From positions 1 through 61,800 of the forward strand of contig NZ_JAKDUR010000009.1 in NCBI RefSeq assembly GCF_030457605.1: a stretch of DNA of 61,800 nucleotides, read 5' to 3'. The notes beneath the pieces are model-generated. The model searched no databases. It had not been told where the DNA came from and was given only the letters and a program-made list of their open reading frames with translations. This DNA comes from Halomonas sp. Lineage in GTDB: Bacteria; Pseudomonadota; Gammaproteobacteria; Pseudomonadales; Halomonadaceae. Numbering within the stretch: the first letter of the stretch is position 1; each line of letters begins with the position of its first letter. Made by a program: the position numbers and the translations under genes. Shown piece after piece: positions 17,125 to 26,425 of this stretch.

Positions 17125-17345
17125 AAGCCGGGATGACGAATGGCATGCAGAGTGTCCGGGCGTTGCTGGCCGGCTGTTTGCTGGCTGGCCTGCTGGCTGG
17201 CCTGCTGGCGGGCTGTGGCCAGAAAGGTCCGCTGTACCTGCCGGAAGACGACGCCGTTACCGAACAGGCCGAGGCTGGCGCGCCAGCTGCAAATGCTGCC
17301 GAACCGACTGATCCAGTCGAACAGGCCGGGACAGCAGATCGCTAA
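17121..17345 (+). CDS. lptM: LptM (YifL)-type small lipoprotein
   Basis: A small outer-membrane lipoprotein that in E. coli helps the LptD LPS translocon mature. 74 residues: a signal peptide with lipobox LLAGC at residue 32, followed by the family motif [10 protein letters not shown], then a short acidic, Ala-rich tail. The same LLAGC string also occurs at residue 19, because the signal peptide is built from repeats of Leu-Leu-Ala-Gly encoded by a tandem GCTGGCTGGCCT unit. The ATG sits in the argH stop (ATGA). The position before lysA-dapF is the conserved gammaproteobacterial arrangement. Confidence 0.85.
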   Translation: MKAGMTNGMQSVRALLAGCLLAGLLAGLLAGCGQKGPLYLPEDDAVTEQAEAGAPAANAAEPTDPVEQAGTADR

Positions 17346-17356
17346 AGAGGAACCCC

Positions 17357-18640
17357 ATGGATTTTTTCAACGACAGAGACGGCGAGCTGTATGCTGAAGA
17401 CGTGCCGCTTGCACGTATCGCGGCCGAACACGGAACGCCCTGCTATGTCTATTCCAAAGCCACGTTCGAGCGCCATTTGCGTGCCTATACCGAGGCGCTG
17501 GGTAGCCATCCGCACCTGATCTGTTATGCGGTCAAGGCCAACGCCAACCTCGCGGTGCTGGGGCTTTTGGCACGGCTCGGCGCGGGCTTTGATATTGTCT
17601 CCGTGGGCGAGCTTGAGCGCGTGCTCAAGGCCGGCGGCGACCCCGCCAAAGTGGTGTTCTCGGGTGTGGCCAAGCAGCCCGACGAGATCAGGCGCGCGCT
17701 TGAGGTGGGCATCAAATGCTTTAACGTGGAGTCGCGTCCCGAGCTTGAACGGCTCAACGCGGTCGCAGGCGAACTGGGCGCCGTGGCGCCGGTGTCGCTG
17801 CGGGTCAATCCGGATGTGGATGCCGGCACCCACCCGTATATTTCTACCGGCCTGAAAGACAACAAGTTCGGCATTCCGGTGGATGAAGCGCTGGACGTGT
17901 ACGCGCTGGCCGCCGAGCTTTCGCACCTGAACGTGGTGGGGCTCGATTGCCACATCGGCTCGCAGCTGACCGAAACCGCGCCGTTTCTCGATGCGCTGGA
18001 GCGCCTGCTGGTGCTGATGGAGCGGCTGCGCGAGCGCGGCGTCGAAATCGAACATCTGGACCTGGGCGGTGGCCTTGGCGTGACCTATCGCGATGAAACG
18101 CCACCCCACCCGTTTGACTATGCCAGCCAGCTGCTGGCGCGGCTGTCACGCTGGGAAGGCGGTGACAACCTCACGCTGCTGTTTGAACCGGGGCGCTCGA
18201 TTGCCGCCAACGCCGGCGTGCTGCTGACCCGCGTGGAGTTCCTGAAGCCCGGCGAAAGCAAAAACTTTGCCATTGTCGATGCCGCCATGAACGACCTTAT
18301 TCGTCCGGCGCTGTACGAAGCCTGGCAGGCCATTGTCCCGGTGGATACGCGAACGGCGCGCAAGCCGGCGACCTATGACGTGGTGGGGCCGGTGTGCGAA
18401 ACCGGCGATTTTCTGGGCAAGGACCGCGAACTGGCGATTGCCGAAGGTGACCTGCTGGCGGTGCGCTCCGCCGGCGCCTACGGCTTTGTCATGGCGTCGA
18501 ACTACAACAGCCGCCCGCGTCCGCCGGAGCTGATGGTCGACGGTGGCGCCTGCCACGTGGTGCGCAAGCGTGAAAGCGTCGACAACCTGTGGGCCGGCGA
18601 GGCGTTGCTGCCCGACGCCGATGCAGGAGCCGACCGCTGA
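17357..18640 (+). CDS. lysA: diaminopimelate decarboxylase
   Basis: A PLP enzyme making lysine from meso-diaminopimelate. 427 residues. The PLP Lys is in [12 protein letters not shown] near residue 60, followed by HIGSQLTE and the phosphate-binding [20 protein letters not shown] near residue 350 carries the catalytic Cys of the dimer interface. It follows lptM by 11 bp and its TGA overlaps the dapF ATG (TGATG), tying supply and use of diaminopimelate together. Confidence 0.96.
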   Translation: MDFFNDRDGELYAEDVPLARIAAEHGTPCYVYSKATFERHLRAYTEALGSHPHLICYAVKANANLAVLGLLARLGAGFDIVSVGELERVLKAGGDPAKVVFSGVAKQPDEIRRALEVGIKCFNVESRPELERLNAVAGELGAVAPVSLRVNPDVDAGTHPYISTGLKDNKFGIPVDEALDVYALAAELSHLNVVGLDCHIGSQLTETAPFLDALERLLVLMERLRERGVEIEHLDLGGGLGVTYRDETPPHPFDYASQLLARLSRWEGGDNLTLLFEPGRSIAANAGVLLTRVEFLKPGESKNFAIVDAAMNDLIRPALYEAWQAIVPVDTRTARKPATYDVVGPVCETGDFLGKDRELAIAEGDLLAVRSAGAYGFVMASNYNSRPRPPELMVDGGACHVVRKRESVDNLWAGEALLPDADAGADR

Positions 18641-19473
18641 TGCTTCTGCACTTCACCAAGATGCACGGTCTGGGCAACGACTTCATGATGGTGGATCTGG
18701 TCACCCAGCGGGCGCGCATCGACGCCGAACAGGTGCGCACCTGGGCTGACCGGCGCTTTGGCATCGGCTTTGACCAGCTGCTGGTGGTCGAACCGCCCCG
18801 GGACCCGGACATGGACTTTCGCTACCGTATCTATAACGCTGACGGCAGCGAGGTGGAAAACTGCGGCAACGGCGCACGCTGCTTTGCCCGCTTTGTGCGC
18901 GACCAGCGCCTGACCCACAAGCGCGAGATTCGCGTGGAAACCGCCGGCGGGCCGCTCACCCTGACCGTACAGCACGACGGCCAGGTGCGCGTGGACATGG
19001 GCCGACCGCGCTTCACGCCGTCAATGCTGCCATTTGACGCCGAAGGCGACCGCCCGCTGCACGCGCTTGAAGTCGACGGCGCCACGCTTGAAATCGGCGT
19101 CGTGTCCATGGGCAACCCTCACGCAGTGCTACAGGTGGCGGAGGTGCAAAACGCACCCGTGAGACGGCTGGGCCCGTTGATCGAGGCGCACTCGCGCTTT
19201 GCCCGCAAGGTCAATGCCGGTTTCATGGAAGTGGTCTCGCCCAACCGGATCCGCCTGCGGGTATTTGAACGCGGCAGCGGCGAAACCCTGGCCTGCGGCA
19301 CCGGCGCCTGCGCGGCAGTGGCTACCGGCATTCGTCAGGGGCTGTTGAAAAGCCCGGTCAGGGTGGCACTGCCCGGTGGCGAACTGACTATCGAATGGGC
19401 CGGCCCCGAAGCGCCGCTGGTGATGGTGGGCCCGGTAGCGCGGGTGTTTGACGGCCGTGTGGCACTGGGCTGA
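18640..19473 (+). CDS. dapF: diaminopimelate epimerase
   Basis: Interconverts LL- and meso-diaminopimelate for lysine and peptidoglycan synthesis. 277 residues. The two catalytic Cys residues are seen in [12 protein letters not shown] (near residue 73) and [12 protein letters not shown] (near residue 220). ATG at 18640, overlapping the lysA stop, gives the canonical N-terminus [14 protein letters not shown]; an upstream in-frame ATG at 18589 would lie inside lysA and adds nonconserved residues. Confidence 0.96.
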   Translation: MLLHFTKMHGLGNDFMMVDLVTQRARIDAEQVRTWADRRFGIGFDQLLVVEPPRDPDMDFRYRIYNADGSEVENCGNGARCFARFVRDQRLTHKREIRVETAGGPLTLTVQHDGQVRVDMGRPRFTPSMLPFDAEGDRPLHALEVDGATLEIGVVSMGNPHAVLQVAEVQNAPVRRLGPLIEAHSRFARKVNAGFMEVVSPNRIRLRVFERGSGETLACGTGACAAVATGIRQGLLKSPVRVALPGGELTIEWAGPEAPLVMVGPVARVFDGRVALG

Positions 19474-19520
19474 CCTCAGTCCGTTGTCGATGCCGAACCC
19501 AATGCTCAAGGAGAATGGCG

Positions 19521-20231
19521 ATGTCCAAAGCCCCTGAACCACGCAAAACACTCGATCCCGATCAAGTGGCGTTTTGGCTGGCGCGCCATCCCGATTTCTT
19601 TGTCGGTCGCGAGGGGCTTTTGCAGCAGCTCAAGGTGCCGCACCCGCATATCGAAGGGGCGGTATCGCTGCTGGAACGGCTGGTGCTTGACCTGCGTACC
19701 CGTGCCGAGGCGTCGGAAGGCCGGTTGGATCACCTGCTCGAAACCGCGCGCCAGAGCGAGGCGCAGTACCGCCGGCTGCGCGAGGCCCTGCTGGCGCTGG
19801 TGGAAGCCCCCGACCGCGACGCGCTGGCCCAGGCGCTGGCCACCCAAATGAGCGAGCGCTTTGCCACCCCGGCGGTGGCGTTATGGTGTGACTCCGCGCT
19901 GAGCGATGTAGAAGCCGCGCCGCCGCAGCCACCGCGTCAGGTGCTGTCCCACCACGCCGGCACGCGGCTGGCCGCCCTGCTGGACGGGCGCACCAGCCGC
20001 TGTACCAGGCTGGGGGTGAGCGACTGGAAATGCCTGTTGCCCCACGCAGCGCCGCCGAAAAAGCCCGGCTCGTGCGCCATCACGCGGCTGGCCGCCGGTG
20101 AGTCGCTTGGCTACCTGCTGCTGGCAAGCCCTGATCCCGAGAAGTACCGCGCCAGCATGGATACCCAGTTTACCGAGTATCTGGGTGATATCGTCGCCCG
20201 ACTGCTGGTAAGGCTGGCACCCCATGAGTGA
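19521..20231 (+). CDS. DUF484 family protein (YigA)
   Basis: A member of the DUF484 family, GAF-like proteins found almost always between dapF and xerC, with no settled function. 236 residues: an N-terminal helical part (VAFWLARHPDFFVGREGLLQQLKVPHP is the typical opening), a coiled coil about residues 50-90, and a GAF-like C-terminal half. Start 19521 is preferred over ATG 19515 because AAGGAG lies 8 bases before it. The end overlaps xerC by 8 bases. Confidence 0.88.
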   Translation: MSKAPEPRKTLDPDQVAFWLARHPDFFVGREGLLQQLKVPHPHIEGAVSLLERLVLDLRTRAEASEGRLDHLLETARQSEAQYRRLREALLALVEAPDRDALAQALATQMSERFATPAVALWCDSALSDVEAAPPQPPRQVLSHHAGTRLAALLDGRTSRCTRLGVSDWKCLLPHAAPPKKPGSCAITRLAAGESLGYLLLASPDPEKYRASMDTQFTEYLGDIVARLLVRLAPHE

Positions 20232-21132
20232 AGTGGCGTTGGGCGGTTGGATCGACGCTTTTCTCGCTGAGCTGGGTCAGCACGCAAGCCCCGCCACGGT
20301 GGATGCTTACCGGCGTGACCTGGCCGCGTTTGACGCGTTTGCCGCCCGGCGTGATGCCCTGGCCATGGAGCAGCTCAACACCGCGCTTGCTCGAAGCTTT
20401 TTATCCGCCGAGCGCACGCGCGGGCTGGCCCCGCGCAGTCTGGCCCGCCGCCGGGCGGCGCTGTCACGTTTTTGTGAATACGCCGTGGCGCAAGGGCTGT
20501 TGGCAGATAATCCGGTCGCGCTGCTGCGTATGCCCAAACAGCCTGACCACCTGCCGCGTCCGGTAGATGTCGACGTACTGGCGCGCTTTCTCGATACGCC
20601 CCACGACGGCTCTGCGCTTGCGTTGCGCGATCAGGCCATGCTGGAGCTGTTCTACTCCAGCGGCCTGCGGCTGGCCGAACTTGCCGGGTTGAATACCGGC
20701 GATGTCAGCGCCGCTCGCGCCCGGGTGTTGGGCAAGGGCAGTAAACCGCGCCAGGTGCCGGTCGGCCGACGCGCCGCCGCAGCGCTGGCTGAATGGCGCA
20801 AGGTACGCGAAGGACTTGCCGGCGAAGACGAGCCCGCGCTGTTTGTGGGGCGTCGCGGCGTGCGCCTTGGCCACCGCGCCATTCAAAAGCGGCTGGCCCG
20901 GATGGCCCTTGAGCGCGGGCTGCCGGAGCATTTACACCCCCACCGGCTGCGCCACTCCTTTGCCAGCCATCTGCTGGAATCCAGCCAGGACCTGCGCGCG
21001 GTGCAGGAGCTTCTGGGCCACGCCAACCTGTCCACCACCCAGGTCTATACGCGCCTTGACTGGCAGCATCTGGCGGCGAGCTACGACGCCGCCCACCCGC
21101 GCGCCAAACGCCAGCGCCACGAGTCCGATTAA
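20224..21132 (+). CDS. xerC: tyrosine recombinase XerC
   Basis: With XerD, resolves chromosome dimers at dif near the septum. 302 residues. The N-terminal SAM-like core-binding domain (about 1-95) is followed by the catalytic domain. The catalytic set is visible: Arg in SSGLRLAEL, Lys in LGKGSKPRQVP, HxxR in HPHRLRHSFASHLL, His in LLGHANLSTTQVY and the nucleophilic Tyr of VYTRL. Its place between DUF484 and yigB is the standard chromosomal location, so this is the housekeeping recombinase and not an integrase of a mobile element. Confidence 0.95.
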   Translation: MSEVALGGWIDAFLAELGQHASPATVDAYRRDLAAFDAFAARRDALAMEQLNTALARSFLSAERTRGLAPRSLARRRAALSRFCEYAVAQGLLADNPVALLRMPKQPDHLPRPVDVDVLARFLDTPHDGSALALRDQAMLELFYSSGLRLAELAGLNTGDVSAARARVLGKGSKPRQVPVGRRAAAALAEWRKVREGLAGEDEPALFVGRRGVRLGHRAIQKRLARMALERGLPEHLHPHRLRHSFASHLLESSQDLRAVQELLGHANLSTTQVYTRLDWQHLAASYDAAHPRAKRQRHESD

Positions 21133-21163
21133 CATCACACGTTAATATCAAGAGCCAACCGCC

Positions 21164-21943
21164 ATGCTGCATGCGATTACCTTTGATCTGGATGACACCC
21201 TGTGGGACAACGCCGGCGTCATGGAGCGCACCGAGCACGGCCACTATCGCTGGCTATTGGCAGCGCTTGGGGCCTGGCAAAGCGCACGCAGCGAACCCCC
21301 GTTAGCGCTGGGTGAAGCAGCGCTGAATCAGGCGGACGGGCTGGCTGACTATCTGGTCCGCCGTCAGCGCCTTGCCGTTGAGGTGCCCGAACGCCGGGGC
21401 GATTTTACCTGGCTGCGCCTGCGCGCGCTGGAAGAGCAGCTGGAAGCCTGCGGGCTTGACCGCAGCGCAGCGGTGGAATGGGCGGCGGCGGCGATGAACG
21501 AGTTTCATCACCTGCGGCTTCAGGTAACGCCGCACCCCGAAGCCGACGCCTTGCTTGCCGCGCTTGCCGGGCGCTATCGCCTGGCGGCGATCACCAACGG
21601 CAACATTCAGCTCGCCTGCCAGCCGCTGGCGCACCATTTCCCCGTCGCCATCGCCGCCGGCGAGATACTTGCCCCCAAGCCCGATCCCCGCGCCTTTCTC
21701 ACCGCGCTGGATCGGCTGCAAACCCGGCCCGAGCACGCCATGCACGTGGGGGATTCCTGGGCGGAGGACATCGTGCCCGCCGCCGAGCTTGGCATGCACG
21801 CCGCCTGGGTGTCCGAGCGCGCCGACCGCCCGCTGCCGCCGGGCGTTCAGCGCATCGCCCACATCAGGGAGCTGCCGGAGCTTCTGGCGTGGCTGGAGGC
21901 GTCTCCCCGGCGGCCGGCGCGTCGTGGGGCAGGGCCGCGTTGA
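21164..21943 (+). CDS. yigB: HAD-superfamily hydrolase, YigB type
   Basis: A soluble phosphatase of the HAD superfamily; the E. coli counterpart hydrolyses FMN and other phosphates. 259 residues. Motif I is FDLDDTLWD (nucleophile Asp8 and acid/base Asp10), motif II is the TN of AAITNGN, and motif III/IV is KPDPRAF then HVGDSWAEDI. The last 80 bases overlap the 3' end of the convergent solute-binding protein gene, so both C-termini are encoded in the same DNA. Confidence 0.9.
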   Translation: MLHAITFDLDDTLWDNAGVMERTEHGHYRWLLAALGAWQSARSEPPLALGEAALNQADGLADYLVRRQRLAVEVPERRGDFTWLRLRALEEQLEACGLDRSAAVEWAAAAMNEFHHLRLQVTPHPEADALLAALAGRYRLAAITNGNIQLACQPLAHHFPVAIAAGEILAPKPDPRAFLTALDRLQTRPEHAMHVGDSWAEDIVPAAELGMHAAWVSERADRPLPPGVQRIAHIRELPELLAWLEASPRRPARRGAGPR

Positions 21944-23018
21944 AATACTCGCTGATGCGCTCATGGGTGTGGGCGTACCAGCTGTCGTCCTTGGTCACCG
22001 CGCGCTCGGCGTTCAGCGGATGGGTGGGAATATGCAGGCGCATGTCCACGCCGCTGTCAGGGTGGGTGGTGACCTGGCGGGTCGCCGAACGGCGCGACGG
22101 GCCGTAGGGAATCAGCCGGGCCAGCGCGGCCTGACGCTCGGTGGCGGTGGCAAAGCGGATGAATTTCCGGGCACTTTCGGCCTGCTCGGCCCCGCGGGGT
22201 ATCGCCCAGGTTTCGTGCTCCTGCACCTGGCCGTCCCAGAGAATCTCGATGGGCAGCCCGCGGTTGACCATGGCGTCAAAGAAGCGCCCGTTATACCCAG
22301 ACGCCATGACCACCCGCTTTTCGGCCAGCAGGCGCACCGGCGTATCGCCGGCCTCCCACCACTGCAGGTTGTCCAGTCTCTGAAGACGCCTGAGCGCCAG
22401 CGACAGCCCGCGACGGGTGCTCAACAGACGGTAGATTTCCTGTTCTGGCACTCCGTAGGACAACAGCGCCCATTCCAGATTGACCGCCGGGTCGCGCTGC
22501 AGCGCCCGGGGACCGGGAAAGCGCTGCTGGTCGAACAGGTCGCCGATCTCGGTCGGCCGCTGCCCGGGAAAGGCGTCGCGCCGGTAGGCCACCACGGTGG
22601 CGAATACCGAATGGGTGATGGCGCAGGGGGAAAACGCGCCGTCGATGAAATCGCGTACGGCCGGCGTGCCCTGGGGTGACGGCGTGAGAAGGTCCGGCGA
22701 CAAGGGCTCGAGCAGGCCTTCGGCGCAGGCGGTCCGGCCCCGGCTGCGCTGCATGTCGATGACATCCCAGGGCACCTCGCCGCTGGTCACGGCCTGGCGT
22801 ATCCGCGCAAGCGAGCCGTTGTAGCGATGCACCCGGACCGGTATGCCGGTGGCGGCGGTAAACGGGGCAAACAGGGCTCGGCGCTGGGCGCGTTCATAGG
22901 CACCGCCCCAGCTGAGAATATCCAGAGGTTCGGCCTCGGCGGCGCTGCCGCTTGCCGCCGGCAGCATCAGCAGCAGCACAATGGCCGCCCGGATGATCGC
23001 TCGTTTACCCCGTCCCAT
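21864..23018 (-). CDS. periplasmic solute-binding protein, PotD-like, orphan
   Basis: A solute-binding protein of the ABC polyamine/iron class. A signal peptide (basic start, then IIRAAIVLLLMLPAASGSAAEAE) precedes the typical opening LDILSWGGAYERAQ, with later pieces WDVIDMQRSRGRTACAEGLL and VVMASGYNGRFFDAM. About 384 residues from ATG 23018; a longer form from 23060 adds 14 nonconserved residues. No permease or ATPase gene is adjacent, so it either uses a transporter encoded elsewhere or acts as a sensor. Its start overlaps the end of the CLC gene by 14 bases, which suggests co-transcription with it. The C-terminus ends in a Pro/Ala-rich tail overlapping yigB. Confidence 0.8.
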   Translation of the reverse strand: MGRGKRAIIRAAIVLLLMLPAASGSAAEAEPLDILSWGGAYERAQRRALFAPFTAATGIPVRVHRYNGSLARIRQAVTSGEVPWDVIDMQRSRGRTACAEGLLEPLSPDLLTPSPQGTPAVRDFIDGAFSPCAITHSVFATVVAYRRDAFPGQRPTEIGDLFDQQRFPGPRALQRDPAVNLEWALLSYGVPEQEIYRLLSTRRGLSLALRRLQRLDNLQWWEAGDTPVRLLAEKRVVMASGYNGRFFDAMVNRGLPIEILWDGQVQEHETWAIPRGAEQAESARKFIRFATATERQAALARLIPYGPSRRSATRQVTTHPDSGVDMRLHIPTHPLNAERAVTKDDSWYAHTHERISEYFNAALPHDAPAAGETPPATPEAPAAP

Positions 23019-24780
23019 GCTCCTCCCGCTGCAGCGCCTCGCTGTGCTGCATGTAGGCACGCGTGATGCTCGCCTCGTAGACTACCCCGCGAAACACCCC
23101 GCCGGCCCTGTCATCGGCCACCACAATGGCCTCGCCGGCCACGTCCTGGGGGTGGTGCATGGCCTCCCAGATCGAAGCCTCGGGGTCGAGCACCGGCCGC
23201 GGCGTGTCGCGGCACTCACTGACGTCGAGCCGGCCCTGCCCCCGGCCGCGCATGACCTCGAGATCGGCCAGCATCACGCTGCCGCGGTAGCAGTGCCGCT
23301 CGTTGACCCGGTAGGCCTCGCCGTGGCCGCTGGCGCTCAGCGTGGCCACGGCCTCATCCACGCTTGTGCCGGGGCCGAGCGTCACGCAGTCCTGGCTGAT
23401 CAGATCCTTCAGCCGCGCACTTTGCAGCAGCGCCCGGCTGCGACCGGCAGAGAGGTCAAGCCCGCGCCGGGCCAGCTGGGTATCAAACAGCGAACGGCCG
23501 AACAGCTGTGCGGCAATGGGGCTTGCCAGGGTAACGCTGGCAAGCGCAGCAGTGGTCAGCACGTAGCTGCCGGTCAGCTCGAAGACGATCAGCAGCGTGG
23601 TCAGCGGCGCGCCGATGACCGGGGCGGTCACCGCCACCATGCCGCATACGGCATAAAACACAAAGGTGTCGCCGGCAAACCCGGCCTGGGTCACCCAGCT
23701 GCCGCACAGCGCCCCGAACAGGGTGCCGATAACCAGCGCCGGGCTGAACACGCCGCCGCCGAAGCCCATGCCGATACACAGGGCCGTGGCAGCCAGCTTG
23801 AGTACCAGCACGATGACCAGATCAAGACTGCCGAACGCGCCCTGAATGGTGGCAAAGCGCAGGGTTTCCTGGCCCATGCCGAGAATATCCGGCACCCACA
23901 GTGCCACCAGCCCAAGCGCTGCGCCGGCCAGCGCCGGGCGCAGCGGGGGCGCGAGCGGCAGCCGGGCGGCCCAGCGGCCCACGGCGAGAATCGCGTGCAT
24001 GTAGGCCCCGGCCACCAGCGCCCCGACGCCGCCGATGAGGAGAAACGCGGCGAACTCCCAGGGGTGCGGCACGGCGGTGTCGGTGACGTGAAAGAGGGCA
24101 CCCCGGGCAAGGGTGTGGGTGGCCACCACGTGGCCAGCGATGGCCGCCGCAGCCACCGGCGCGAAGGCGCGCAGGGCGTAGTGGCGCAGCACCACCTCGT
24201 GGGCAAAGACGATGCCGGCCAGCGGCGCGTGGAACGCCGCGGCAATGGCTGCCGCCACGCCGGCGGCAATGGCCACGTTGTCATCGGAGCGGCCCAGCCG
24301 TAGCAGGTTCGCCCCCAGCGAGCCAAGGCTTGCCCCCATGTGCACCAGCGGCCCGTACTGGCCCACCGAGGCACCGCTGCCAAGCGACACAAGGCCCGAC
24401 AGCGCCGAGAGCAGGCCGGCGCGGGCGGGCAGCCGGCCCCGGCGCGTTTGTACCGCCGCGATCACATCGGCCGGGGTGTGCGGCCGGCCCTCACGAATGG
24501 CGCGGTGCAGCTGGCCCACGACCAGCCCGCCAAGCGTGGGAACAACCACCGTGGCGATGGCCAGCGCCTCCGGGTGGGCAAACATCATGCGCCCGCGCGG
24601 CGAGATCAGCAGCAGGTCATTGAGCCAGATGACCGCGCCGACAAACCCCATGGCCGCAAGCGCTGCGAGACAGCCGATCAGCGCACCCAGCGCCACCAGC
24701 CCGAGAAAGCGCAGCATGCCGCGCGCTCCCCGGGGTGGCTGTTCGCTGTGCCTGTCCGGCGATGTGTCCAACTGCCCCAT
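23005..24780 (-). CDS. CLC-type chloride channel protein with CBS domains, atypical pore
   Basis: A membrane protein of the CLC anion channel/transporter family: 591 residues, a CLC core of about 440 residues followed by a pair of CBS domains. Recognisable pieces are GSGASVGQYGPLVHMGASLG, AAFHAPLAGIVFAHEVV and GFGGGVFSPALVIGTLFG. The external gating glutamate (GREGP in E. coli ClcA, Glu148) is Tyr here (GQYGP). The internal proton glutamate (ClcA Glu203, in LFIIEEM) aligns with Val (VFAHEVV). The central GSGIP serine motif is not recognisable (EGRPHTPADV). The loss of these residues predicts an anion channel without proton coupling. The CBS part may sense a nucleotide. Confidence 0.85.
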   Translation of the reverse strand: MGQLDTSPDRHSEQPPRGARGMLRFLGLVALGALIGCLAALAAMGFVGAVIWLNDLLLISPRGRMMFAHPEALAIATVVVPTLGGLVVGQLHRAIREGRPHTPADVIAAVQTRRGRLPARAGLLSALSGLVSLGSGASVGQYGPLVHMGASLGSLGANLLRLGRSDDNVAIAAGVAAAIAAAFHAPLAGIVFAHEVVLRHYALRAFAPVAAAAIAGHVVATHTLARGALFHVTDTAVPHPWEFAAFLLIGGVGALVAGAYMHAILAVGRWAARLPLAPPLRPALAGAALGLVALWVPDILGMGQETLRFATIQGAFGSLDLVIVLVLKLAATALCIGMGFGGGVFSPALVIGTLFGALCGSWVTQAGFAGDTFVFYAVCGMVAVTAPVIGAPLTTLLIVFELTGSYVLTTAALASVTLASPIAAQLFGRSLFDTQLARRGLDLSAGRSRALLQSARLKDLISQDCVTLGPGTSVDEAVATLSASGHGEAYRVNERHCYRGSVMLADLEVMRGRGQGRLDVSECRDTPRPVLDPEASIWEAMHHPQDVAGEAIVVADDRAGGVFRGVVYEASITRAYMQHSEALQREEHGTG

Positions 24781-24884
24781 GCTGGCCTACCCCTGGTGGC
24801 GTTGCCCCCGTGCCGGAGGAGAGCCTTCCCCCCAGGTGTAGGGGGAAAGCAGGGGAAGGGCAAGCCGGAGTGGGTGGCCAAGGC

Positions 24885-26300
24885 TCATTCGTCAGCCGGC
24901 TGCGACGCCTCCGCGGTGCGCCAGATGAAGGTGTTGGTAAAGCCGTAGAGAAGGACAAGGCCGATAGCGGCGAAGTTGAGCCACAAAAAGGGCAGGTACT
25001 GCAGCACCGGCACGCCAAACATCGAGGCCATGAAGATACCGTTGTCCGACCACGGCACCATGCCGGAGGTCAGCGTGCCGCCGACTTCGGTATTGCGCGA
25101 AAGCACCCGCCGATCCACCTTCAGGCGATCGTAGTTCTTCTCCATGATCCTGGGCGTCAGGATCAGCGAGACGTACATCGCGCAGCCGAACACGTTGGAG
25201 AAAAAGCCGGTGAGCAGGGTTGCCACGGATAGCTGGCCGACGTTGTTAATAAAGCGGGTAAACGAGTCCACCAGCACCTTCAGCACGCCGATGTGGTTGA
25301 GCAGCCCGCCGAAGCCCAGGCCGAGGATGATGACCATCACCGAGCCGGTCATGCTGGTAATGCCGCCGCGGTTGAGCAGGTCATCCATGAAGCTGTTGCC
25401 GGAATCCAGGTTGAATCCGCCGTAGGCGGTACCCAGCGCTTCAATGAACTCGGTGCCTTGAAAGGCAAAGGCCCAGATAATGCCCAGCAGCGAGCCGAAG
25501 GCGATGGTGGGTACCGGCGGTTTTTTCATGGCCAATAGGCCGATGACAATAGCGGCCGGCAGCAGCATGACCCAGCTGACGTTAAAGGTAGCGCTGATCG
25601 ACTCCATGATGGATTCCACGCGGCTGAGGTCGATACTTTCGGAGGTGTAGTTGAGCCCCACAAGGGTAAAGGCGGTGCCGCTGATCACCAGCGCCGGGAC
25701 GCTGACGTAAAGCAGCGACTTGATATGCTCGACGATGTTGACCCGCGACATGGACGCCGTGAGTACGGTGCTGTCGGACAGCGGCGACAGCTTGTCGCCG
25801 AAGTAGGCGCCCGATAACACCGCGCCCACCACCAGCGGCAGCGGTATGCCAAGCCCTTCACCCACGCCGACCATGGCGATGCCCGCCGTGCCGGCGGTGC
25901 CCCAGGAGGTACCGGTGGCCAGAGACGTCACGGCACACAGCAGCACGGTGGCCAGCAGGAAGATACTGGGGTGGATGAACTCCAGGCCGAAGTAGATAAT
26001 GCTGGGCACGACGCCGCCGGCGATCCAGGTGCCGATCAGCGCGCCCACGGCAATCAGTATCAGCACCGCTTCCAGGCCGTTATGGATGCCGTCCTTGAGC
26101 GCTTCCTGAAGATTGTCGTAGCTGTAGCCCAGCCGCAGGCCCAGCAGGATCGCCATGAACAGGGCAATGAACAGCGCCAGCTGGATGCTCAGCTCAAATA
26201 TGCTGGTAAAGGAAAAGGCGATGGCCAGAAAGCAGGCCAGCAGCAGGCAGACCTCCAGCATATGCGGCTTGCGCACTGTCTCGTCGGTTGCGTGTGCCAT
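24885..26300 (-). CDS. nhaC: Na+/H+ antiporter, NhaC family
   Basis: An inner-membrane antiporter exporting Na+ in exchange for H+, fitting a halophile. About 471 residues with 11 or more hydrophobic segments. The family core is present: SLATGTSWGTAGTAGIAMVG followed by GAVLSGAYFGDKLSPLSDST, and VPWSDNGIFM near the C-terminus. ATG at 26300 is chosen because GGGGAGGAA lies 8 bases before it; the frame is open further upstream without a start that makes sense. Single gene; the neighbours are unrelated. Confidence 0.92.
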   Translation of the reverse strand: MAHATDETVRKPHMLEVCLLLACFLAIAFSFTSIFELSIQLALFIALFMAILLGLRLGYSYDNLQEALKDGIHNGLEAVLILIAVGALIGTWIAGGVVPSIIYFGLEFIHPSIFLLATVLLCAVTSLATGTSWGTAGTAGIAMVGVGEGLGIPLPLVVGAVLSGAYFGDKLSPLSDSTVLTASMSRVNIVEHIKSLLYVSVPALVISGTAFTLVGLNYTSESIDLSRVESIMESISATFNVSWVMLLPAAIVIGLLAMKKPPVPTIAFGSLLGIIWAFAFQGTEFIEALGTAYGGFNLDSGNSFMDDLLNRGGITSMTGSVMVIILGLGFGGLLNHIGVLKVLVDSFTRFINNVGQLSVATLLTGFFSNVFGCAMYVSLILTPRIMEKNYDRLKVDRRVLSRNTEVGGTLTSGMVPWSDNGIFMASMFGVPVLQYLPFLWLNFAAIGLVLLYGFTNTFIWRTAEASQPADE

Positions 26301-26425
26301 GCGGTGTTCCTCCCCCGGGAAATCGGGTGTTCCGGTCAAGGTGTGCGGTTGTCGGGCGTCCGGTCGAACGCCATGCCGCAAGACTGGGGAGGAGGCAACG
26401 GGCCGTCAATACGGCCAAAGACGTA

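Noticed and set aside
20224-21132. XerC as integrase of a genomic island
   Set aside because: It sits in the conserved dapF-DUF484-xerC-yigB order and has the housekeeping sequence; no tRNA or attachment repeat is adjacent.
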